A DNA stretch of 64,000 nt. Source: Bradyrhizobium commune (GTDB taxonomy: Bacteria > Pseudomonadota > Alphaproteobacteria > Rhizobiales > Xanthobacteraceae). Made by a program: the position numbers and the translations under genes. Below the pieces are notes generated by a model. That model was not told the origin of the DNA. It did no database searches and was given only the letters and a program-made list of their open reading frames with translations. The stretch's first letter is position 1, and each line of letters begins with the position of its first letter. The stretch lies in NCBI RefSeq assembly GCF_015624505.1, contig NZ_CP061379.1, positions 1,116,001 to 1,180,000 on the forward strand, given 5' to 3'. Positions 1 through 7,349 of this stretch are shown here, one piece after another.

Positions 1-218
1 TCGCCCAGATTCGTCATGAAGATGGTCACCTGCAAGACGTTGGCCATGTCGGATTCGAGAGTCTCCAGCAGACGCGACAATTGGCCGAGCACATCGTTTG
101 CCTGGCCCGACATGTCGAGGCTGGTGTCCTCGGGGACGATTCCGCCGATGTAAAGCACGCCTCCATGCTCGACCACTTCGTGGAGCAACCCTTCGTATGG
201 CAAAATGCTCTTGATCAT
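1..218 (-). CDS. RidA/YjgF family protein, 3' end cut by window
   Basis: The minus strand reads open from an ATG at 218 to the window edge (72 codons seen, C-terminus missing). The translation begins MIKSILPYEGLLHEVVEHGG and continues with LYIGGIVPEDTSLDMSGQA, then QLSRLLETLESDMANVLQVT. This is the usual layout of RidA/YjgF/L-PSP proteins: a short beta strand, a GxxP segment, then a long helix before a TxFxxD/N-type strand. Canonical RidA hydrolyses reactive enamine/imine intermediates, but many paralogues have other jobs and the catalytic C-terminal half is not visible. An AGGAG-like sequence lies about 13 bases before the ATG. A TetR gene lies just upstream on the same strand. The family call is fairly safe; the substrate is unknown. 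Confidence 0.75.
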   Translation of the reverse strand, partial: MIKSILPYEGLLHEVVEHGGVLYIGGIVPEDTSLDMSGQANDVLGQLSRLLETLESDMANVLQVTIFMTNLG

Positions 219-265
219 GATGAGAACGATGCTCCTGTGGGAATCGGCGTGAGATTTTCGCGTAC

Positions 266-874
266 TCAACCCTTCGGCCGCAACACCAGGTCGACCAGGT
301 TTCGCGCGTAAGCGGGCGTGATCGGCGCGATGCCGAAGACGTAGCGATAGAACAGGCTGCCATAGATCGCGTCGTAGAGATCTTCTGCCGGCGCTTCGGC
401 CCGGACGCTGCCGTCCTTCTGGCCGGCGGCGATCATCTCCACCAGCGCGTCGCGGCGGAATTGCAGATAGCGCGCGTAGAACAGCTCCGCTGAGCCCGTC
501 TTCGAGATGCATTCGGAGATGACCGCGAGCTGCACCTTGCCGAACTCGCCCTGCAAGGCTTCGGCATAGGCGGCGGCGTGACGCCGCGCGCGCGCCGCGG
601 GCGTGCCGGCGCTCGCCGGCGGCAGCGGCAGCATTTGTGCGGCGTGGTGGAGAAAGGCGTCGATCAGCAGCGCCTCCCGCGATGGCCACCATTTGTAGAT
701 GGTCATCTTGGAGACGTTGGAATGGCGCGCGACTGCGTCGATCGTGGTGGCGGCAAGGCCCGTGGCGGCCATCAGTGCGTAGGCGCTCTCGAGGATCGCG
801 TTGGTGGTCTCGACCGAGCGCGGCCGGCCGCGCCGGGGCGCCGTCTCAGCCGCTTCGCTCGTACCCTTTGCCAT
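266..874 (-). CDS. TetR/AcrR family transcriptional regulator
   Basis: A 202-residue protein of typical TetR length. The basic N-terminus (RRGRPRS, about residue 14) leads into the helix-turn-helix at residues 40-62, where TTIDAVARHSNVSKMTIYKW is the classic TetR recognition region. The rest is an all-helical ligand/dimerisation domain with no identifiable ligand. It would act as a dimeric cytoplasmic repressor released by a small molecule. The gene lies 108 bases downstream of the OpgC-type gene on the same strand and just upstream of the RidA-type gene, so any of these could be its target. A 7+7 inverted repeat sits about 20 bases before the ATG (895-915), which suggests autoregulation. Confidence 0.9.
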   Translation of the reverse strand: MAKGTSEAAETAPRRGRPRSVETTNAILESAYALMAATGLAATTIDAVARHSNVSKMTIYKWWPSREALLIDAFLHHAAQMLPLPPASAGTPAARARRHAAAYAEALQGEFGKVQLAVISECISKTGSAELFYARYLQFRRDALVEMIAAGQKDGSVRAEAPAEDLYDAIYGSLFYRYVFGIAPITPAYARNLVDLVLRPKG

Positions 875-894
875 GACCTCGCCTGCTGCGCAGA

Positions 895-915
895 GACCGC
901 GCTTCCACCGCGGTC
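895..915. promoter_or_regulatory. candidate TetR operator (inverted repeat)
   Basis: GACCGCG and CGCGGTC form a perfect 7-base dyad with a 7-base spacer, centred about 30 bases upstream of the tetR start codon at 874. Size and position fit a TetR-family operator. Binding is an inference only. Confidence 0.4.
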
Positions 916-935
916 GTATCTGTCCGGCATAGCGC

Positions 936-976
936 AGGCCTGCGGTTCGTGCCTAGCACAAATCGGCAGCAGGCCT
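936..976. other. stem-loop after opgC-type gene
   Basis: AGGCCTGC (936-943) and GCAGGCCT (969-976) are perfect inverted repeats, and GTGC-cta-GCAC lies inside them. The stem starts 7 bases beyond the stop of the OpgC-type gene (983). There is no clear T-run, so it may be a processing or pause site, or a second operator element for the TetR gene. Confidence 0.3.
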
Positions 977-982
977 GAAACC

Positions 983-2131
983 TCAGGCGCGCTGACGCAA
1001 GGCCGCCGGCTCGTCCTGCCGCTTCGACCAGGAAATATAATAGGCAACCGCCGTCATCGCCGCGAGACCGGCGAGGCTCACCCCGATCTGCATCACGACC
1101 AGATTGGCTCCGGTGATCAGGACGAGATGGCCGGCAAACGAAAGGAACACGCCGACGCAGAACACGGCGAGCCATTCCTCGCCGCATTTGATCACCATCT
1201 GGAGCGGCTTCCATTGCAGGCCCGGGTGGTCGGCCGGGATGAGATGGGTCGCCAGAAATGCGAGCGCGAGGAAGTGGAGCACGCGATAGGGCGCAAGGTT
1301 CTCCTTGTCGGTCGGCGCGATGCCGTTGAGCACGATGTCCGGCAGGTAAGCGGACAGCGCCGGCGAATGGCGCATCAAGGTGACCGCCATCGCAAACAGA
1401 AGATAGGCGCCCGCGAGCACGCGGAGCCATGACATGTTGTGCAGCGCGCGGCCGGGCGCGCCGGTCACGGCGAACCAGCCGCCCAGCACCATCAGCATCT
1501 GCCAGCAGTACGGATTGAAGGTCCATTCCTGGTCCGGCGAGATGCGAAAGCTCCAGTCGAACCAGCGTGCCGCGAAATAGAACGCGACCGATGCGGCCAG
1601 CGTTACGTTCGGCCGTCGCAACAGCCCCCACAGGGCGAACGGAAAGAACGCCATCAGCGGGATCATCAATTGCAGCAGATCGAGGTTCAGCGGCTCTTCC
1701 TGGAGCACGAGGCCACGGATCAGGATGCGCAGCGGATGCTCGAGGATGCCTGAGATGTTGTATTCCTGGATGAGCTCGGGTGCCATCGATTGCGAGGCGA
1801 CATAGGCGATGGTGTCGATATAGATCACGAACAGCACAACATAGGCGGCGTAGAGCCGCCAGACGCGGCGGAAGATGCGCGTCGCCGCGACGACATAGCC
1901 GCGCTCCAGCGCCATCCTGCCGTGGATGATGGCGACGCCATAGCCGACCACGAACACGAACAGGTCGGCGGCGCCGCTGAAGCCGAAATTGCGCAATGTC
2001 AGCAGATTGGCAACATTGTTCGGGATGTGATCGACGAACACAGACCAGTTGGCGATGCCGAGCGTCAGGTACAGCCTGGCATCGTATTGGAATGCGGAGA
2101 GGTTCGCCTTGACGGACGGCTTCATCTTCAA
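983..2131 (-). CDS. OpgC-domain membrane acyltransferase
   Basis: A 382-residue polytopic membrane protein with about ten hydrophobic segments. The N-terminus carries ANWSVFVDHIPNNVANLLTL followed by FGFSGAADLFVFVVGYG, the pattern of the OpgC/acyltransferase-3-like family. OpgC of enteric bacteria and rhizobia adds succinyl groups to osmoregulated periplasmic (cyclic beta) glucans, with the active site in the inner membrane. The length agrees with OpgC (about 385). No opgGH or cyclic-glucan synthase gene is beside it, so the acceptor is inferred. It is followed by the TetR gene on the same strand. The upstream gap to the divergent MFS gene is 179 bases. Confidence 0.8.
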   Translation of the reverse strand: MKMKPSVKANLSAFQYDARLYLTLGIANWSVFVDHIPNNVANLLTLRNFGFSGAADLFVFVVGYGVAIIHGRMALERGYVVAATRIFRRVWRLYAAYVVLFVIYIDTIAYVASQSMAPELIQEYNISGILEHPLRILIRGLVLQEEPLNLDLLQLMIPLMAFFPFALWGLLRRPNVTLAASVAFYFAARWFDWSFRISPDQEWTFNPYCWQMLMVLGGWFAVTGAPGRALHNMSWLRVLAGAYLLFAMAVTLMRHSPALSAYLPDIVLNGIAPTDKENLAPYRVLHFLALAFLATHLIPADHPGLQWKPLQMVIKCGEEWLAVFCVGVFLSFAGHLVLITGANLVVMQIGVSLAGLAAMTAVAYYISWSKRQDEPAALRQRA

Positions 2132-2310
2132 AAATAACTTTTGGAATCAGGGCGATGCTTTTAGCGGCAACCGCCGGCCTATCCGAGTAGCGATTGCGTG
2201 AATAGGTGCGGTTTTGCCCGGGTGACGCAAAATTTCGCAAGGTCGGCTGTCGATTATCGGCAATCCCGTTCGTCCTACCGACAACGCAACTTTCGGCAAG
2301 GGCAAACGAG

Positions 2311-3510
2311 ATGAATTCCTATCGTTGGGTGATCGTGGCCTGCGGCGCCCTGATGACCTGCGTCGGCATCGGCGCGATGTTCTCGCTCGCGGTCTATCTG
2401 CAACCGATGTCGACGGAGACCGGCTGGTCGCGCACCGGCATTTCGAGCGCGATGACGATCGACTTCCTGGTGATGGGCGCCGCCGGCTTCGGCTGGGGCG
2501 CGCTGTCGGACCGGATCGGCCCACGCATGGTGACGCTGTGCGGCGCGGTCCTGCTCGGGCTCGGCCTCGTGCTCGCAAGTGGGACGACATCGCTCGCCTC
2601 GTTCCAGCTCACGTACGGCGTTCTGGTCGGGCTCGCGGCCGGCGCCTTCTTCGCACCGATGATTGCGGCGGCGACCGGTTGGTTCGAGCCCAGGCGCAGG
2701 AGCCTCGCCGTCTCGCTCGTCTCCGCCGGCATGGGCGTGGCGCCGATGACGATCTCGCCATTTGCGCGCTATCTGATCTCGACCTATGACTGGCGCACCG
2801 CGATGATGACCATCGGCATCGCCGCGTGGTTTCTGCTGATCCCGGCTGCGTTGTTGGTGCGGCGTGCACCGGCGGAGCCCACCTCCGGCCCCGCGCGCGC
2901 CACGGACGAACTGAGGCTCACCGTCGGCGAGGCGCTGCGCTCGCCGCAATTCGCGGTGCTGGCAACAACCTTCATGCTGTGCTGCGCCGCTCATTCGGGA
3001 CCGATCTTCCACATGGTGAGCTACGCCATCGGCTGCGGCATCGCTCCGCTCGCAGCGGTGTCGATCTACAGCCTCGAGGGCCTGTCCGGGCTCGGGGGAC
3101 GCCTGCTGCTCGGCCTGCTCGCCGACCGTTTTGGTGCAAAGCCGGTGCTGATTTGCGGCCTGCTGGTGCAATCATTCTGCATCGCGGCCTATCTGTTCGT
3201 GAACAGGCTGGAGGCCTTCTATGCTGTCGCCGTCGTGTTCGGCACGGCCTATGGCGGCGTGATGCCGCTCTATGCGGTGCTGGCGCGGGAATCCTTCGGC
3301 CAGCGCATCATGGGCACCGTGTTCGGCGCCTTGACCATGGTCTCCGCCATCGGCATGGCCTTCGGCCCGTGGGCGGGCGGCCGAATCTTCGACGCCAACA
3401 ACAGCTATGCCTGGCTCTATCTCGGCGCCTCGACCGTTGCGCTCGCGGCGGTGCTGGTGGCGCTGACGTTCTCGCCGCGGCGCGAGGTGCAAACCTTGCA
3501 GCCGGCGTGA
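2311..3510 (+). CDS. MFS transporter
   Basis: A 399-residue major facilitator with about twelve hydrophobic segments. The loop between helices 2 and 3 reads GWGALSDRIGPRMVTLCGAV, the family signature, and is echoed in the second half by GLLADRFGAKPVLICG. It resembles the oxalate/formate-antiporter-like and monocarboxylate-type subgroup (YLQPMSTETGWSRTGISSAM). I chose the ATG at 2311 because the first membrane helix starts six residues later. An upstream in-frame extension to 2206 adds a non-hydrophobic tail that looks like intergenic sequence. The substrate is unknown. It is divergent from the OpgC-type gene and convergent, six bases apart, with the holin-like gene. Confidence 0.85.
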   Translation: MNSYRWVIVACGALMTCVGIGAMFSLAVYLQPMSTETGWSRTGISSAMTIDFLVMGAAGFGWGALSDRIGPRMVTLCGAVLLGLGLVLASGTTSLASFQLTYGVLVGLAAGAFFAPMIAAATGWFEPRRRSLAVSLVSAGMGVAPMTISPFARYLISTYDWRTAMMTIGIAAWFLLIPAALLVRRAPAEPTSGPARATDELRLTVGEALRSPQFAVLATTFMLCCAAHSGPIFHMVSYAIGCGIAPLAAVSIYSLEGLSGLGGRLLLGLLADRFGAKPVLICGLLVQSFCIAAYLFVNRLEAFYAVAVVFGTAYGGVMPLYAVLARESFGQRIMGTVFGALTMVSAIGMAFGPWAGGRIFDANNSYAWLYLGASTVALAAVLVALTFSPRREVQTLQPA

Positions 3511-3516
3511 TCGGGT

Positions 3517-3972
3517 CTACTCGGCGGGTTCGGCGGAGGCATCCTCCGCCGCACCGGCGCGGCTTGCCATGACTCCGAGTGCGACGCCGCCGATCGCCAG
3601 GATCGGCAGCAGCCGCTTGACGCCGATGGCGCGGACGATCTGCAAGCCGGTGGCGAGCAGCATGGGATCGGCGAGCATACTCGCGGCCGCCGACTTCGCG
3701 GCGCGCTCGGCGGTGATGCGGGCGCGCTTCTGCGCCTCGCGCTTGTAGCCCCAATAGCTCCCCGCAGCAGCGAGAGTCAGCAGGAAGAAGATGCCGGCGC
3801 CCGCGAGGCAAGCTTGCACGGGGCCGTATTTCTCCAGCACCGAGATGAATGCGGCTGCGCAAAGGAAGCATGTGGTGATGAACAGCGCAAAGGCGGTGCC
3901 CGCGGCAAGCGATGTCAGCCGTATTGTCGTGCCGGTCGATGCGCTGATGCCGTCGATGATGCGCTGAAACAA
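3517..3972 (-). CDS. small membrane protein, holin-superfamily-like (YqjE-type)
   Basis: A protein of 151 residues if translation starts at the TTG at 3972. That start has a very strong ribosome-binding site (GGAGGAGAAAG, eight bases upstream), whereas the ATG ten codons earlier has none, so the TTG is preferred. Two hydrophobic helices (about residues 20-45 and 55-75) are followed by a basic cytoplasmic stretch, an amphipathic segment and a third hydrophobic helix (about 118-138). The layout matches proteins labelled phage holin family/YqjE in Proteobacteria, which sit beside DUF883 proteins as here. A role in envelope stress or membrane association is likely, and lysis is not. It lies 96 bases downstream of the DUF883 gene, probably in one operon. 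Confidence 0.65.
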   Translation of the reverse strand: MFQRIIDGISASTGTTIRLTSLAAGTAFALFITTCFLCAAAFISVLEKYGPVQACLAGAGIFFLLTLAAAGSYWGYKREAQKRARITAERAAKSAAASMLADPMLLATGLQIVRAIGVKRLLPILAIGGVALGVMASRAGAAEDASAEPAE

Positions 3973-4068
3973 GGCCTTTCTCCTCCGATCCCGGCAAGCC
4001 AATTCGTCACGACGATCGATGACGGCGGCACCGCAGCGCTGCCGTCATCTCGATATCCATCATACGCT

Positions 4069-4440
4069 TTACCGGCGCCAGGCGGCACCGATCAGAAAGC
4101 CGATGCCGAGCGCCAGCCCAACGGTCGCGAGCGGCCGCGAGGTGATCGCATCTTCCAGCGTCTCCTCGATCGAGCCGTAAGCATCCTGAGCCGCGCCCAT
4201 CATCGCGCTGCCGCGCTCGGACATGTCGTCGAGCGTCGAATCCATGTTCTCGCGGGCCTGCTTGTAGCCGCGCCGGGCCTGCTTGCTTGCCGAATTGGCA
4301 AAGGTGTTGAGCGCGTCGGTGATCTGGTCGGTGAGGGCGGCGATATCGCTTTTCACGGCTGCTACATCCTTCTCGAGACGTTCTCTGGTGGCTTTGTCGG
4401 TCCAGTCTCTCATCCCGGCTTCGCCATTTGTCATTGACAT
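4069..4440 (-). CDS. DUF883 (ElaB/YqjD-like) membrane-anchored protein
   Basis: A 123-residue protein with a long charged amphipathic helix (residues 15-95, with LEKDVAAVKSDIAALTDQIT) and a single C-terminal membrane anchor ending in a basic cap (TVGLALGIGFLIGAAWRR). This is the DUF883 architecture. Escherichia coli YqjD and ElaB are inner-membrane proteins that bind ribosomes in stationary phase, but that role is not shown for alphaproteobacterial members. I prefer the ATG at 4440, which has GGAG six bases upstream, over the GTG one codon earlier. The neighbours are the holin-like gene downstream and the AI-2E permease upstream, all on the same strand. Confidence 0.75.
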   Translation of the reverse strand: MSMTNGEAGMRDWTDKATRERLEKDVAAVKSDIAALTDQITDALNTFANSASKQARRGYKQARENMDSTLDDMSERGSAMMGAAQDAYGSIEETLEDAITSRPLATVGLALGIGFLIGAAWRR

Positions 4441-4516
4441 CACAAGCTCCGAACTGTTGGCGGTGAGATAGCCGACAAACGCCGCGTCATCACGGAAGTT
4501 CCATCGCGCGAACCCA

Positions 4517-5602
4517 TCACCCCTGTGGAAGCTGCGGCGAATTCTCCGGCAAGAGATGCTCCTTCAGGATCAGGGCGACGATCAGGAGCGGTGACGACAG
4601 GAATGCGCCCATCGGTCCCCACAGCCAGGTCCAAAAGGCGAGCGCGATGAAGACCGCGAGCGCGTTCAAGGCCAGCCTGCGGCCGATGATGGTCGGCGTG
4701 ACGAAATGTCCTTCCATGAACGTGATGCCGCCGAAGGCGAGCGCCGCCATCAACCCACCGCCCAGCGTCGGAAAGGCGACCAGCCCGACCACAACCAGCA
4801 CGGCGAACATCGCGACCGGGCCGATGATCGGGATGAAGTTCAGCGTTGCCGCCAGCGCGCCGAGGCCGGCTGGATTCGGCATGCCGGTGGCCGCGCAGAC
4901 AATGCCGGTCGCAACGCCGACGCCGATATTGATGACGGTCACAGTCAGAAGGTAGTTGCCGAGGTGAACCTCGATTTCATTGAGAATTCGGAGCGTACGC
5001 AGCCGCGCGTCGCGATCGCTGAAGTTCATGATCATCGCGCGCCGCAAATCGCGCCAGCTCGCAACGAACAGGATCAGGGTGGCGAAGAACAGCAGAAATT
5101 CGGCAAAAGTCGGCGACAGGAATTCCAGCGTCGGCTGTACCCATTCGACCTTCGGCAGCGACAGGCTCGGCAACCCGTCGGAGCCGCCGGCCATGGTTTG
5201 CAGCTCCTTCCATAGCGCTAGCGGCCGGTCGAAAACATGCGCTTTCTCTTTCAATTGCGCGCCCAGCTCCGGAAGGCGCGAGCCCCACTCCATTACGGGG
5301 GCGGCGATCAGCGCGACGACGAAGGCGACCACCGTCGTCACCGCGATCACGATCAGCACGGCGCCGAGGGCGCGCGGCACGCGCCGCCGTTCCAGAAAGC
5401 TTGCTGCCGGCGACAGCATGGTGCCGGCGACGATTGCCATCACCACCGGCAGGAAGAACGCCTTGGCGACATAAAGCACCGTGCCGACGGCGATCAGCAG
5501 CAGGCCCATCAGCGCAATGGCAACGAATTCAGTGCGGCGGATGACTGGCGGCAACTCGCTACGGCTATCGGGAAGCGGGGCGCCTTCGCTGTTGTCGGAC
5601 AT
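4517..5602 (-). CDS. AI-2E family permease (PerM/TqsA-like)
   Basis: A 361-residue membrane protein with hydrophobic segments near residues 25-75, a soluble middle region and a C-terminal bundle of five or more helices. LNFIPIIGPVAMFAVLVVVG and FGGITFMEGHFVTPTIIGRR are typical of the AI-2E/UPF0118 family. Despite the name, members transport diverse solutes or ions and the substrate cannot be read from sequence. An in-frame extension runs far upstream, but hydropathy and codon content support the ATG at 5602 (MSDNSEGAP). A GTG about nine codons earlier, preceded by a GGGAGAG box, is a reasonable alternative. It heads a leftward group with the DUF883 and holin-like genes. Confidence 0.85.
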   Translation of the reverse strand: MSDNSEGAPLPDSRSELPPVIRRTEFVAIALMGLLLIAVGTVLYVAKAFFLPVVMAIVAGTMLSPAASFLERRRVPRALGAVLIVIAVTTVVAFVVALIAAPVMEWGSRLPELGAQLKEKAHVFDRPLALWKELQTMAGGSDGLPSLSLPKVEWVQPTLEFLSPTFAEFLLFFATLILFVASWRDLRRAMIMNFSDRDARLRTLRILNEIEVHLGNYLLTVTVINIGVGVATGIVCAATGMPNPAGLGALAATLNFIPIIGPVAMFAVLVVVGLVAFPTLGGGLMAALAFGGITFMEGHFVTPTIIGRRLALNALAVFIALAFWTWLWGPMGAFLSSPLLIVALILKEHLLPENSPQLPQG

Positions 5603-5848
5603 CAGACGTTCACCGGGAAGGACGCGCACAATCTCTCTCCCCGCACGGAGGCCCTCACCCGCACGCCCATTGCCCATTGGTGACTGGAAAAACGCCCGGT
5701 GGTTACTTCGGTTCCATCGCGGCTTCGTGAAGAACGGCTCGCTTGACTGTGACGTCGCCGCCGCACTGTGCGGTGGAACTTGAGTCGGCCTCACCGCGTT
5801 TGTGGACAGCAGCATCACAACGATGCACACATCCGAACGGGGCAGCAC

Positions 5849-6619
5849 ATGACCAGGTTCTTTGCAGTCCGCCGCCGGCTCCCGCCGCGCGCTCTTTCCG
5901 CCTTTGCCTTTGCGACAGCCCTGCTGACGCTGCCTGTTGCGACGCAGGCGCAATCGCTCGGCTACGCGCCGATGCAGCCGCAGGCGTTTCCGCAGGACCA
6001 GGCTTTCGCACCGGGCTATGCGCCTGACGATCGGCAGGCCACCGGCGAGGATGCCCTGCTGCCGGATCGGCTGCGCCGGCAGATCGTCAGTTTCGACCGC
6101 AACGAGCCTGCCGGCACCATCGTCATCGATACCGCGAACACCTACCTCTATTACGTGCTCGGCAATGGCCGCGCCATGCGCTACGGCGTCGGTGTCGGTC
6201 GCGAAGGCTTTACCTGGTCGGGCGTGCAGAACGTGACGCGCAAGGCGGAATGGCCGGACTGGCATCCGCCGGCAGAGATGATCGCGCGCCAGCCCTATCT
6301 GCCGCGCTTCGTCGCCGGCGGCCCGGGCAATCCGCTCGGCGCCCGCGCGATGTATCTCGGCTCCAGCGAATACCGCATCCACGGCACCAACGATCCCACC
6401 ACGATCGGCAAGTTCGTCTCTTCCGGCTGTATCCGCCTGACCAATGAGGACGTCACCGACCTCTTCAACCGCGTCAATGTCGGCACCAAGGTCGTGGTGC
6501 TGCCGAAGAACGCGCCGCTGATGGCGAAGGGGGCTGACCCCGTTCGCAGGCGTCCAGCGGTGACGACGCTGCCCTCGGGCCGTCAGGCGCTGAACATCCC
6601 GACGTCGTCGGTGGACTGA
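5849..6619 (+). CDS. L,D-transpeptidase (YkuD domain), exported
   Basis: A 256-residue protein with a Sec signal peptide (cleavage probably after about residue 35, ATQA-QS). The YkuD domain covers about residues 90-240. The catalytic motif is complete: H178 in YRIHGTND, and SSGCIR with S192, C194 as nucleophile and R196. Such enzymes form 3-3 peptidoglycan crosslinks or attach proteins to the wall in the periplasm. Rhizobiales, which grow polarly, carry many of them. I chose the ATG at 5849 because the signal peptide begins there. A DUF2865 gene follows 17 bases later and is probably co-transcribed. Confidence 0.9.
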   Translation: MTRFFAVRRRLPPRALSAFAFATALLTLPVATQAQSLGYAPMQPQAFPQDQAFAPGYAPDDRQATGEDALLPDRLRRQIVSFDRNEPAGTIVIDTANTYLYYVLGNGRAMRYGVGVGREGFTWSGVQNVTRKAEWPDWHPPAEMIARQPYLPRFVAGGPGNPLGARAMYLGSSEYRIHGTNDPTTIGKFVSSGCIRLTNEDVTDLFNRVNVGTKVVVLPKNAPLMAKGADPVRRRPAVTTLPSGRQALNIPTSSVD

Positions 6620-6636
6620 GAGTTGAGTGAGGTGAC

Positions 6637-7287
6637 ATGGTGAGACGTCAGATCGGCAAACTGACCGGCGGTGCGGCGGCATTGGTCGCCGTCGCCTTCC
6701 TTGGTCTTGCGCTGACGCCACCGGCGCATGCAGAGGACTTTTTCTCGGCGCTGTTTGGTGGATTTGGCAGGCGGCCGCCACCGCAAATTCAGATGCCGTT
6801 CCCGACCGACGATGGGCCGCGCTACGATGCCCCGCGCCAGCGCGCCTATGGTGGTGGCACGGCCTATTGTGTCCGTAGCTGCGACGGTCGCTATTTCCCG
6901 GCGCAAGGCGCAGACACCGAGAGCAAGGCGCAATCCTGCAAGAGCTTCTGCCCGACCGCCGAAACGTCCCTCGTTTATGGCAGCAACATCGACGATGCCG
7001 CGTCCGATAGCGGAAAGTCCTACTCCGACCTGCCGAACGCCTTCCGCTATCGCAGGGAGGTTGTCGCGGGCTGCACCTGCAACGGCAAGAATTCGGCCGG
7101 GCTCGCGTCGGTCAAGGTCGAGGACGATCCGACCTTGCGCAAAGGTGACATCGTCGCGGGCGCCGAGGGCCTCGTCGTCGCCAACCGCAATGCCAACGAC
7201 CGTCGCGGCGTCGCGATGAATTTCTCGCCGCTGCCGGACTCGGTGCGAGCCAAATTCCGCCAGCTGCCGGTGGTGGCGAAGGAGTAG
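6637..7287 (+). CDS. DUF2865 secreted protein
   Basis: A 216-residue protein with a clear signal peptide (hydrophobic core 14-28, then PAHA-ED). The mature part has a proline/arginine-rich stretch and a cysteine-containing core (YCVRSCDGRYFPAQGAD, then CKSFCPTAET and GCTCNGK), the pattern of DUF2865, which is common in Bradyrhizobium and relatives. The paired cysteines suggest disulfides in the periplasm. The function is unknown. It follows the L,D-transpeptidase by 17 bases, so a wall-related job is possible but unproven. A 19-bp perfect hairpin starts 8 bases after its stop and probably ends transcription. Confidence 0.8.
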   Translation: MVRRQIGKLTGGAAALVAVAFLGLALTPPAHAEDFFSALFGGFGRRPPPQIQMPFPTDDGPRYDAPRQRAYGGGTAYCVRSCDGRYFPAQGADTESKAQSCKSFCPTAETSLVYGSNIDDAASDSGKSYSDLPNAFRYRREVVAGCTCNGKNSAGLASVKVEDDPTLRKGDIVAGAEGLVVANRNANDRRGVAMNFSPLPDSVRAKFRQLPVVAKE

Positions 7288-7294
7288 GGGCTCA

Positions 7295-7335
7295 ATGTCG
7301 TCCTGGCGAAAGCCTGGCTTTCGCCAGGACGACAT
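7295..7335. repeat. palindromic repeat / hairpin terminator (GTCGTCCTGGC family)
   Basis: A perfect 19-bp inverted repeat with a 3-base loop (arms 7295-7313 and 7317-7335), lying between two convergent genes. The core GTCGTCCTGGC recurs at 9619-9644 and 14612-14637, so it is a dispersed repeat that probably also serves as a two-way terminator. Confidence 0.75.
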
Positions 7336-7349
7336 CGTGAAAATTGCCC

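Noticed and set aside
5603..6781. Upstream 393-codon extension of the AI-2E permease frame
   Set aside because: It lies antisense to the L,D-transpeptidase. Hydropathy and composition change sharply at the ATG at 5602.
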